NCBI GenBank assembly: GCA_965199875.1
Contig: OZ241346.1
Location: 3,906,001-3,970,000, forward strand
Source of the DNA: VXYL01 sp965199875
GTDB taxonomy: Bacteria > Pseudomonadota > Gammaproteobacteria > Pseudomonadales > Azotimanducaceae
Length of the DNA: 64,000 nucleotides
Direction of reading: 5' to 3'
The notes under the pieces are model-generated. The model had not been told where the DNA came from and ran no database searches. It worked only from the letters and a program-made list of their open reading frames with translations. This document shows positions 53,951 through 61,787 of the stretch, piece after piece (position 1 is the first letter of the stretch; each line of letters begins with the position of its first letter). The position numbers and the translations under genes are program-made.

Positions 53951-54910
53951 ATGAACGAGATGGCAAAGACGGTCGAGGCGGAGCAACCGGCAGACTTGGA
54001 CGGTGCGGGCGAAGATCCGCCGCCTGGATCGCTCTCCCACGACGCGCACCGCTTTCTGCGCCACCTTGCCGTCGAGCGGCGCTCGTCGCTGCACACCCAG
54101 GAAGCCTATCGCCGCGACTTGCAGCGCTTCGTCGAAATCGTCGGCGACATCCCCAGCGCCGAGGTGCGCGGCCATCACGTCCGTGCCTTCGCCAGCCGTC
54201 TGCACGCCCTCGGCCTGTCGCCGCGATCCATCGCTCGGCAGTTGTCGAGCGCCCGGGGTCTCTTTGCCCATCTCGTTCGCCGCGGCGAACTCGGCGCCAA
54301 TCCAGCCAATGGCATTCGCGCCCCCAAGCAACGCGAGCGGCTGCCCCATGCGCTCGACGTCGATCAAACCGCGCAGTTGTTCGCCAGCGACGCCGAGACG
54401 CCGGTGCAACTGCGCGACCGTGCCATGCTGGAACTGCTCTACGGCTGCGGCTTGCGCCTGGCCGAACTCGTCGCCATCGACATCCGCGACTTGGACCTCG
54501 CCGGCGGGCTGGTCACGGTAACCGGCAAGGGCAGCAAGACCCGCGTGGTGCCGTTGGGCGGCCCGGCCCGGGACGCGATTCGCGCATGGCTGAAGACCCG
54601 ACCGGACGCCGCCGCCAACGCGCCGCTCTTCACCGGCCGTGGCGAAGCGCGCATCTCGCCGCGCAGCGTGCAGTTGCGCGTGAAGAAACTGGCGGTGCTC
54701 GCCGCGGCCAACGACGGCGTACATCCGCACATGCTCCGGCACAGCTTCGCCAGCCACCTGCTGCAGTCGAGCGGCGACCTGCGCGCCGTGCAGGAACTGC
54801 TTGGCCATGCCGACATCTCCACCACTCAGATCTACACCCACTTGGACTTCCAGCACCTGGCCAAGGTGTACGACGCCGCCCATCCGCGCGCCCGTGCCAA
54901 AGCACGTTGA
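53951..54910 (+). CDS. xerC: Tyrosine recombinase XerC
   Basis: This 319-residue recombinase with XerD resolves chromosome dimers at dif. The catalytic residues are visible: Arg in YGCGLRLAELV, Lys in TGKGSKTR, HxxR in HMLRHSFASHL, the second His in LLGHADISTT and Tyr in QIYTHLD. N-terminal SAM-like core-binding domain present. ATG at 53951. Position after dapF-DUF484 is the conserved one, which favours XerC over XerD. Confidence 0.95.
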   Translation: MNEMAKTVEAEQPADLDGAGEDPPPGSLSHDAHRFLRHLAVERRSSLHTQEAYRRDLQRFVEIVGDIPSAEVRGHHVRAFASRLHALGLSPRSIARQLSSARGLFAHLVRRGELGANPANGIRAPKQRERLPHALDVDQTAQLFASDAETPVQLRDRAMLELLYGCGLRLAELVAIDIRDLDLAGGLVTVTGKGSKTRVVPLGGPARDAIRAWLKTRPDAAANAPLFTGRGEARISPRSVQLRVKKLAVLAAANDGVHPHMLRHSFASHLLQSSGDLRAVQELLGHADISTTQIYTHLDFQHLAKVYDAAHPRARAKAR

Positions 54911-54983
54911 AGCGCGGCCAGCGCCGTTGACAGCCGGCCTGCTGCACTCCTACTCTGCTCCGCCCAGCTAGGAGACGCCGAAG

Positions 54984-55610
54984 ATGAACCGCAATTGCTT
55001 GGCTGCGACCGCACTGGCGGCCAGCGCCGCCGTCATCGGAGCGACCAGTCCGATCGGCACCGGCGAGCAGTACCAAGATGCGTGGGGTCCGCCCGTCGGC
55101 AGCGCCTTGCCATCCATCGCCGCGCGCGATCAAGCGGACGAACCGCGCGATCTGGCCAGTCTGAGCGGCGAGCGTGGTTTGCTGCTCTTCGCCGTGCGCA
55201 GTGCCGACTGGTGACCGTTCTGCAAGCGTCAGCTGGTTCAGCTGACCGAGTGGCAAGGCAAGTTCGAGGCGTTGGGCGTCAACGTCGCTGCGATGTCCTA
55301 CGACGACGTTGCGGTGCTGGCGGACTTTGCCGCCACGCAGAGCATCGGCTACCCGCTGCTGTCCGACGAGGGCGGCGCCCACGCCCGGCGGTTCGGCATT
55401 CTCAACGAGGAGTACGCCGAAGGACACTTCGCCCACGGCGTGCCGCACCCTGGCGTGCTTTACATCGATCCTGCGGGGACCATCCGCCTGAAGCGCGCCG
55501 TGCCTGGCTACCGTGATCGTCCGCCGCTCGATGAACTGTTGTCCGCGCTCGGCGACCTGTTGGACGATCCGCCTGCCGAAGAAGCCAAGCCTGCGCCGGA
55601 CCCGACGTAG
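54984..55610 (+). CDS. Peroxiredoxin-like selenoprotein (in-frame TGA = Sec77)
   Basis: The frame from ATG 54984 (AGGAG upstream) runs to TGA 55212-55214 and continues in the same frame to 55610, giving 208 residues. The sequence around the TGA is RSADW-U-PFCKRQLVQL, so the TGA sits where thioredoxin-fold/AhpC-TSA proteins have the first Cys of CxxC. The downstream part holds the rest of the redoxin fold (VNVAAMSYDDVAVLADFAA, YPLLSDEGGAHARRFGI, GVPHPGVLYIDPAGTIRLKR). An N-terminal hydrophobic stretch suggests export. A perfect hairpin 13 bases after the TGA fits a bacterial SECIS. It would be a thiol/selenol oxidoreductase or peroxidase. A nonsense-mutated pseudogene is the alternative, but the exact position and the hairpin argue against it. 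Confidence 0.85.
55228..55246 (+). promoter_or_regulatory. Candidate bacterial SECIS element
   Basis: Stem gtcagctg / cagctgac (8 bp, perfect) with loop gtt. The stem begins 13 bases after the TGA and the loop 21 bases after it. A G is the first loop base. These features match the known bacterial SECIS rules (apical loop roughly 16-37 bases from UGA, G in the first two loop positions), to which SelB binds. Confidence 0.75.
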
Positions 55611-55856
55611 GCGGCGCTGCGACAGCCTTGGGCTGTGCTTTATGTTGGCGGAAGGCACCCCTTGGGATTGGCCGACGAATGCGTTCTTCAGGTAGAAAGA
55701 CCGTGTATCCCTTCGTCGCAAGCGGACGCAAGCGCGATGCCTACCGCCTGTTGGAACTGACGACGGCGAAGGGCTACCGACGAACTTCCGACACCGAGCG
55801 GCTTCGCCCGGCGGCCACGCGTCGTGGCGCCAGCGGCAGGGTGCTACGCTTGCACG

Positions 55857-56250
55857 ATGAGCGACTTCCGACCTGCCGAGCTAAGCACACAGCGCGACCC
55901 GCTACCGTACTTCGCTGGTCGCGGCGACGAACTTGCGGCCTTGCGCAAGCGCTTGCGGCGGTTGTGCGAAACGGGCGTTGGCGCGTTCGACGAGTTCGCG
56001 CAGTCGGGCGTTGGCAGCCGAGGGCGAGTTCCGCAAGGCGGCAGACCTCCACAAGACGCCGTGCTCCCCGTCGCGTGCGCCATGCGGGAACAGAACAAGA
56101 ACGTCTTGTGGGCAAGAAGAGGCCGTGCAGGCGATCAACGATGCGTCCTTTGATGGCGAAGAAACCGTGCGCCAAGCCATCGCGCATGGCGTGCTCACCT
56201 TGGAGAGCGGCGGGCTGAGCTTCGGCACTCCGTCGTTTTCGACCACATGA
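55857..56250 (+). pseudogene. Remnant of an AAA-type ATPase gene
   Basis: An ATG at 55857 opens a typical N-terminus (RDPLPYFAGRGDELAALRKR) that loses frame before any Walker A motif. Another frame then carries ALAAEGEFRKAADLH and a C-terminal-like end (EETVRQAIAHGVL, LSFGTPSF). The order fits a large ATPase with its core deleted. The family resembles the intact ATPase at 1661-2866. Flanking stretches 55611-55856 and 56251-56535 show nothing else recognisable. Confidence 0.5.
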
Positions 56251-56535
56251 ACACGCTCCCACAGAAGCGCTGGCATCGACCCTCCAGAACAGGCAAGGGG
56301 AGATCTACTACTTCTCCACACCGAGTTCATCGACCACGATCGGTCGACGGATATGTTCGAGGCATGAGCCAGCGGATTGATCTGCGGCCTGTGCACAGGC
56401 ACTTGTGACGCGGCCAAGAGTACGAGCTTGAACGGTCACCATCGTGCTGTGCTACAGTAGCGGCAAAGATGAATTCAAAGTGTCTGCGCAGGCGGGCGAG
56501 AAGCGCGAAGCGGACACTCTGGCGAGGAACGCGAC

Positions 56536-57159
56536 ATGGTGAGCATCGTCTATGTCCTCAAGAATCCGGGAATGCCGGGGCTCCTGAAGATCGGTAGGAC
56601 GGACCGTGACGATCAGACCACGAGGATGGCGGAGCTCTACACTACGGGCGTACCCTTCCCATTCGAGTGCGTCAAGGCGGTGGAAGTGCCGTCCGCCGAG
56701 GGCGTCGAAAAAATGCTCCACAGCGCATTCGAGCCGTACAGGGTAAACCCGGGGCGCGAGTTCTTTCGGCTTGCTGAAAGTCAGGTGGTCGCCATATTGG
56801 AATCTTGGCCTAATGGCAATGACGTGACCGAACCGACCAGTGCCACGTTAAACGAGGACGTACCGAAGGAGGAGGTTGCAGCTAGAGACCGTGAGAGGAG
56901 GCGCCGCCCGAATCTGAACTTCCACGATCTTGGTATTCGAGATCAAAAAACACTGGTGTTCTATCAAGACCGTCGTCTCAAAGCGACCGTTGTCGGCGCC
57001 AAGAAGGTCATGTTCAGAGGCACAGAAATGTCCTTCACAAAGGCGACGAACCTTGCCCTAGGACGAGCTGAAAATGAACCGGTGCGACCAGCACAGTACT
57101 GGCTATACGATGACGATCTCCTTAGTGATCTTTACGAAGAATACCACGGTCAGAACTGA
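56536..57159 (+). CDS. GIY-YIG (T5orf172-type) protein with RAMA/DUF4357-like C-terminus
   Basis: The 207-residue protein starts VSIVYVLKNPGMPGLLKIGRT, the GIY-YIG core in its T5orf172 variant. It continues with ELYTTGVPFPFECVKAVEV and the Glu-containing EKMLHSAFEPYR, followed by REFFRLAE. The C-terminal 80 residues (KTLVFYQDRRLKATVVGAKK ... MSFTKATNLALG ... YWLYDDDLLSDL) resemble RAMA/DUF4357 domains linked to modified-DNA recognition. Base composition is visibly less GC-rich than the neighbours, a sign of transfer. A nuclease role is likely; the target is unknown. Confidence 0.7.
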   Translation: MVSIVYVLKNPGMPGLLKIGRTDRDDQTTRMAELYTTGVPFPFECVKAVEVPSAEGVEKMLHSAFEPYRVNPGREFFRLAESQVVAILESWPNGNDVTEPTSATLNEDVPKEEVAARDRERRRRPNLNFHDLGIRDQKTLVFYQDRRLKATVVGAKKVMFRGTEMSFTKATNLALGRAENEPVRPAQYWLYDDDLLSDLYEEYHGQN

Positions 57160-57195
57160 CAATTCTGGCCCAACGCTGGCAGTCCGTCACGGCCT

Positions 57196-57204
57196 AGTTC
57201 ACTT
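57196..57204 (+). repeat. Target-site duplication, left copy
   Basis: agttcactt directly abuts the left inverted repeat of the IS4-type element and is repeated exactly at 58475-58483. Confidence 0.85.
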
Positions 57205-57223
57205 CACTGCTGTCCCATTAACT
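57205..57223 (+). repeat. Left terminal inverted repeat of the IS
   Basis: Nineteen bases, one mismatch (position 3) against the complement of the right end. Confidence 0.88.
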
Positions 57224-57304
57224 TGGAGAATTAGGAGGCTTGGATCGTCCAGTGCGGTATGATTGCGTTCGAGAAAACCAATCGAAACACAGGAGATCCA
57301 AGCC

Positions 57305-58462
57305 GTGGCGCACAATAGCACGATATTCGGGCAGTTGCTCAAGCTGTTGCCGAGACATGAATTCGACAAGCTGGCGGAGAAGCACAAGACGGGGCGGATG
57401 TCGCGCAAGCTGACGCGGCGGGGCCAGTTCGTGGCGATGGGGGCGGCGCAGCTGACGGGGCGCTGCAGCCTTCGGGACATCGTGTCGAACCTGTCGGCGC
57501 AGTCGCGCAAGCTGTACCACCTGGGGGTGGGCGAGGTGTCGCGGTCGTCGCTGGCGCGGGTGAACGCGGAGAAGCCGTGGCAGTTGTACCGGGAGCTGTT
57601 CGGCGTGCTGCTGGGGCGCTGCCGGCCGATGTCACCGGGGCACGGGTTCCGGTTCAAGAACCCGCTGTACTCGCTGGACTCGACGGTGGTCGATCTGTGC
57701 CTGTCGGTGTTTCCGTGGGCGAAGTTCCGGCGGACGAAGGGCGGGGTGAAGGCGCACGTGGCGCTGGACCACGCGGGTCACCTGCCGGCGTTCATGACGG
57801 TGACGGACGCCAGGACGTCGGACATCGAGGCGGCGCGGGCGCTGCGCCTGCCGAAGGGGAGCATCGTCGCGGCGGACCGGGCGTACATGGACTTCCATTG
57901 GATCAACTCGTTGATTCTGCAAGGTGTTTTCCTGGTGACGCGGCTCAAGAGGCGGATCAAGCACCGCGTCGTGGAGCGGCGGGAAGTCAACGAGCGGCTG
58001 GGCGTCACGTCCGACCAGACCATCGAGCTCACCAGCGCGCGGGGCCGCAAGCGGTGCCCGCACCGGCTGCGCCGGATCGGCTACCGCGACCCCGCGACGG
58101 GGAAGCACTGCGTCTTCCTGACGACGAACTTCGAGCTGTCGGCGAAGACCATCGCGGACATCTACAAGGCGCGCTGGCAGGTGGAGCTGTTCTTCAAGTG
58201 GATCAAGCAGAACCTGAAGGTGAAGAGCTTCGTGGGCACGTCGCGCAACGCCGTGCTGACGCAGCTGTGGATCGCCGTGTGCATGTACCTGCTGGTGTGC
58301 TACGTGAAGTTCCTCAGCCGCGGAGGCTGGAAGCTCGTCGGAATCCTGCGCCTTCTGCAGCTCAGCCTGTTCGAGCGGCGCCCCCTCGACGACCTGCTCG
58401 GAAACAACACTCAGGACCCGCCGACCTGTCCGCAAACCGAGATGAAGTTCGCGTGGAGTTAA
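57305..58462 (+). CDS. IS4-family transposase
   Basis: This 385-residue DDE transposase uses the GTG at 57305, which has AGGAG nine bases upstream; an in-frame TTG at 57263 has no such site. DDE residues are in LDSTVVDL, VAADRAYMD and the YREK signature YKARWQVELFFKWIK. The N-terminal NSTIFGQLLKLLPRHEFD is the DUF4372-type DNA-binding start common in this IS4 subgroup. The gene fills the element almost to the right inverted repeat. Confidence 0.93.
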   Translation: MAHNSTIFGQLLKLLPRHEFDKLAEKHKTGRMSRKLTRRGQFVAMGAAQLTGRCSLRDIVSNLSAQSRKLYHLGVGEVSRSSLARVNAEKPWQLYRELFGVLLGRCRPMSPGHGFRFKNPLYSLDSTVVDLCLSVFPWAKFRRTKGGVKAHVALDHAGHLPAFMTVTDARTSDIEAARALRLPKGSIVAADRAYMDFHWINSLILQGVFLVTRLKRRIKHRVVERREVNERLGVTSDQTIELTSARGRKRCPHRLRRIGYRDPATGKHCVFLTTNFELSAKTIADIYKARWQVELFFKWIKQNLKVKSFVGTSRNAVLTQLWIAVCMYLLVCYVKFLSRGGWKLVGILRLLQLSLFERRPLDDLLGNNTQDPPTCPQTEMKFAWS

Positions 58463-58474
58463 TGGGACAGCAAT
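58456..58474 (-). repeat. Right terminal inverted repeat of the IS
   Basis: Complement of the left end with one mismatch. It begins inside the last codons of the transposase gene. Confidence 0.88.
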
Positions 58475-58483
58475 GAGTTCACT
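58475..58483 (+). repeat. Target-site duplication, right copy
   Basis: agttcactt, identical to 57196-57204. Confidence 0.85.
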
Positions 58484-58565
58484 TAGTCGTGGAGGTCGCG
58501 GCATAGCTGCTTGACCGTTGGAGGAGCTTTCGGGGTCCCCGCCACTGCAAGAGTGGACGGCCTAC

Positions 58566-60650
58566 TCAGCCAACTTCAAGGCGGTAGGGCGGCAGCGAGG
58601 ACAGCAGCGCTTCGCCGTAGCGGCGGGTGACGATGCGCCGGTCCAGCAGCGTGATGCGGCCGCCGTCGCTTTCGTTGCGGATCAGCCGACCGCAGGCCTG
58701 CACCAGTCGCAGCGAGGCTTCCGGCAGCGACACTTCGCGGAAGTGATCACGGCCCTCGCCGCGCAACGCTTCGGCGATGGCGTCGTCCACCGGGCTGTCG
58801 GGCGCCGAGAAGGGCAGCTTGGCGATGACGACGTGGCGGCAGTAGTCGCCGGGCAGGTCCACCCCCTCGGCGAAGCTGGCCAGGCCGAACAGGTAGCTCT
58901 CTTCGCCGTCGTCGATGGCTTGCCGGTGTTCGTTCAGCAGCGCCTGCTTGGAGGCGGTGTCCTGCAAGCGGCAGCGGCAGAGCAGATCGTCCGACAGCGA
59001 GTTCACCACGTTCTCGAACTGCCGCCAGGAGGTGTACAGCACCAGGGCGCTGCGTTCCAACGCCAAGAGTTCCGGCAAGAGCGCCGCCAGCTCTTCGGTG
59101 TGCGCAGCAGCGTCGGACGGGCTGGACTGCATCTTCGGCACTGAGAAGACGGCGATTCTCGGAAAGTCGAAAGGGCTGGGAACGCGCAGCTGACGGGTTT
59201 CCTCTCCGAGCCCGGCGGTTTGCAGGAAGCGGTGGAAACTGCCGAGGGCGCATAGAGTCGCAGAGGTGGCGACGGCGCCGTAGCAGTTCTCCCACAGCGC
59301 CGCGCGCAGAATCGAACCGGGGTCCAGCGGCGCACTGGCCAGTTCCACGTCGTCTGCGGCGTCGAAGCTGCGCAAGGTGGCCCAGCGCGCGGTGTCGCTG
59401 CCGCCCTGGGCGTAGTCGGCGAACAGCGTTCTTCCGGCCGCGGCGCGGGCGGCCAGCTGGCCAATGGCCGGCAGCCAGGCGTCGGCTTGCTCGGCGTTGT
59501 CCCAGGAAAGGGTGCCGTCCATCGCTTCGCCCACGGCTTCGCGCAGTCCGTCGAGCACTTCGGCGGTGCCGCGCAGCGCTTCGCCGAGCGGCTGCGCGTG
59601 TTCGACGATGGATTCCGGCAGAGCGCCCAGCGGAAAGCGGTAGATCGGCGCGCTGCCGCCGCTCGACTCGAAAGGCAGCTGCCGGGCCAGGCGTTCCAGT
59701 TCAAGCAGCGCCGGGCGCACCTCGGCCGCGGCGGTGGCGAGCTGGCGCTTGGCGCGGTCGACTTCCGGCGGGTTGTTGAAGCGCCGGGCCATGGTGTCGA
59801 CGCTGTCGACCACCTGGTTCAGCCATTCGCGGGACGTCCGCAGCCGAACGGTGGCGGTGAAGTGGTCCCGGGTCTTCTCCGCCAAGTGATGCGCCTCGTC
59901 GAGGACGTAGATCGTGTCTTCCGGCGCCGGCAGCACCACGCCGCCGCCCAGTGCCAGGTCCGACAGCACCAGGTCGTGGTTGGCTACGACCACGTGGGCT
60001 TCGCCAACCCTTCGCCGGGCGCGGAAGAACGGACACTGGTGGTAGTAGCTGCACCGCCCTGCCCCGCAGCCAGCGCGGTCGTTGGTGATCGGCGCCCAGG
60101 TTCGCTTCGCCACGCCTTCGGGCCAGCTGTCGAGTTCGCCGTCCCAGGAGTCCTTCGAGAAGGCTGAGCGCAAGCGCCGATAGATGGCCACATCGCCGTC
60201 GTCCGGCGGTTCGAACAGCGGCGCTTCGCGTTGTTCGTTGTAGGCGATGCGGTCGTCCAGGCGTTTCGGGCACAGGTACCGCCCGCGCCCCTTGGCCAGG
60301 GCGAAGGTGAAGTCCAGCCCGGTGTTGCGCTTGAGATCGGGCAGATCGCGCAGCACCACCTGCTCCTGCAGCGCCACGGTGGCCGTAGAGATCACCACAT
60401 GCTTGTCGAACGCCTGGGCGATGGGAATGGCCGCCAGGCAGTACGCGGCGGTCTTGCCCGTGCCGGTGCCGGCCTCGACGACGCAGCGACGGCTGCCCGG
60501 CGTTGCCAGGGTTCGGGCGATTTCGGCGATCATGTCGCGCTGCCCGCGGCGAGGTTTGAAGCCCCGTTGGCGAAGCCAGGCGCGGTACGCGGTCTGAATC
60601 CGCTCCTTCAGCTCGTCGGTCAACTCGTTGGGCGGTTCCGCGGCTGCCAT
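58566..60650 (-). CDS. dinG: DinG/YoaA-family ATP-dependent DNA helicase
   Basis: This 694-residue XPD-like superfamily 2 helicase has Walker A EAGTGTGKTAAY, the DEAH box (VLDEAHH), Fe-S cluster cysteines in YLCPKRL ... CGAGRCSYYHQCPFF, and C-terminal motif VI QACGRLIRNESDGG. DinG unwinds 5'-tailed DNA, R-loops and forks. ATG at 60650. The IS4 element is inserted about 90 bases beyond its stop codon. Confidence 0.92.
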   Translation of the reverse strand: MAAAEPPNELTDELKERIQTAYRAWLRQRGFKPRRGQRDMIAEIARTLATPGSRRCVVEAGTGTGKTAAYCLAAIPIAQAFDKHVVISTATVALQEQVVLRDLPDLKRNTGLDFTFALAKGRGRYLCPKRLDDRIAYNEQREAPLFEPPDDGDVAIYRRLRSAFSKDSWDGELDSWPEGVAKRTWAPITNDRAGCGAGRCSYYHQCPFFRARRRVGEAHVVVANHDLVLSDLALGGGVVLPAPEDTIYVLDEAHHLAEKTRDHFTATVRLRTSREWLNQVVDSVDTMARRFNNPPEVDRAKRQLATAAAEVRPALLELERLARQLPFESSGGSAPIYRFPLGALPESIVEHAQPLGEALRGTAEVLDGLREAVGEAMDGTLSWDNAEQADAWLPAIGQLAARAAAGRTLFADYAQGGSDTARWATLRSFDAADDVELASAPLDPGSILRAALWENCYGAVATSATLCALGSFHRFLQTAGLGEETRQLRVPSPFDFPRIAVFSVPKMQSSPSDAAAHTEELAALLPELLALERSALVLYTSWRQFENVVNSLSDDLLCRCRLQDTASKQALLNEHRQAIDDGEESYLFGLASFAEGVDLPGDYCRHVVIAKLPFSAPDSPVDDAIAEALRGEGRDHFREVSLPEASLRLVQACGRLIRNESDGGRITLLDRRIVTRRYGEALLSSLPPYRLEVG

Positions 60651-60719
60651 CTTCTGAAAGCCCGACTGCGCTCGCGAGGCTTGCGCCCGGACTCGACTGC
60701 CCGATCCAGCCGTTCGCCG

Positions 60720-61616
60720 CTAACGACTGACTTCGACCGCGTGAACGTGGGCTGCTATCGCATCCACGACGGTATCGATCAACGGTTCCGGCAGGTCGTG
60801 GCCGAGTTTGTCGATGCCTAGGAACCGGGCCCCGGGGATCGCCGCGGCAGTCGCTTCGCCGGCCTGGAACGGCACCAGCGGGTCCGCCTTGCCGTGTACG
60901 ACGAGGGTTGGCGTTGCCAGCGTTGCCAGCGCCGGGCTGCGATCGCCGTCGGCAAGAATCGCGGCCAACTGCCGGCCGACGCCGTCCGGCCGGTAGGCGC
61001 GCTCGACCGCCTGGCGGGCAAAGCGCCCCAGGCCCAGGCGTTCGGAATCGAAGTGCTCGCCGCCGAACGTCCGCCAGGCTCTCGCCATGTGGGCAACGGC
61101 GGTTTCGGTGGTTTCGGTGGCCAGCAGGGCCAGCAGAGCGCGCACGGCATCTTCCTCGGCTTCCGGCAACGACGGATCCCCATTGGAGGACATCAGCGAA
61201 GTGAGGCTGTAGACGCGATGCGGATGCTCGATGGCCATGCGCTGGGCGATCATGCCGCCCATGGAGAAGCCGATCACGTGCGCTCCGGCCTGCCCCAGGT
61301 GATCGAGCAGATCGATGGCGTCCGCGGCCATGTCCGACAGGCTGTAGGCCGGCTTCAGAATGCTGGCGTCCTGGCGCGCCGCGAGCAGGGCTTCCGGCGA
61401 AGGGGCGCGAACGTCCTCCGGCCCGTGCGACAACCCGGCGTCGCGGTTGTCGAAGGTGACGACGCACAGCCCGCTCTCCGCCAAGGCGCTGACGAATCGA
61501 TCCGGCCACTGCGTCAGCTGGCAGCCCAAGCCGTGGACGAGCAGCGCCCGGGGGCTGGCGCGGGCGCCGCGATGCTCGAAGCACATCGCCCCGCTTCGGG
61601 CGTTGAAAATGGCCAT
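60720..61616 (-). CDS. Alpha/beta hydrolase
   Basis: This 298-residue soluble alpha/beta-hydrolase has oxyanion region LLVHGLGCQLTQW, nucleophile elbow GFSMGG, acid loop HGKADPLVP and His in KLGHDLPEP. It resembles cytoplasmic esterases/3-oxoadipate enol-lactonase-type proteins. No specific substrate is assigned. The ATG at 61616 gives MAIFNARSG; the longer frame to 61769 starts in non-conserved sequence. It stands 172 bases downstream of rnfC. Confidence 0.8.
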   Translation of the reverse strand: MAIFNARSGAMCFEHRGARASPRALLVHGLGCQLTQWPDRFVSALAESGLCVVTFDNRDAGLSHGPEDVRAPSPEALLAARQDASILKPAYSLSDMAADAIDLLDHLGQAGAHVIGFSMGGMIAQRMAIEHPHRVYSLTSLMSSNGDPSLPEAEEDAVRALLALLATETTETAVAHMARAWRTFGGEHFDSERLGLGRFARQAVERAYRPDGVGRQLAAILADGDRSPALATLATPTLVVHGKADPLVPFQAGEATAAAIPGARFLGIDKLGHDLPEPLIDTVVDAIAAHVHAVEVSR

Positions 61617-61787
61617 GCGATGCAGGAGCTCCGAACGCAAACGGTGGGCAGCCGATGAGCAGCGGATGTTAGCAAAAGCCGCGTGCGCGGCGGAGCTATG
61701 ATCGGTGCCGCGGGGCCGTGGCCACGGCGTCGCCGCGGTTTTTCGAGTCGTCCTGCCGCCAGGCTGCAAGCGTGGCCCGGCAGGCGC

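Larger units (their letters stand above)
57205..58474 (+). mobile_element. IS4-family insertion sequence (1,270 bp)
   Basis: Terminal inverted repeats cactgctgtcccattaact (57205-57223) and its complement (58456-58474) match at 18 of 19 positions. They bound a single transposase gene. A perfect 9-bp target duplication (agttcactt) flanks the element. Intact ends, target duplication and reading frame indicate a recent, possibly active copy. It landed between the GIY-YIG gene and the 3' end of dinG. Confidence 0.92.
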
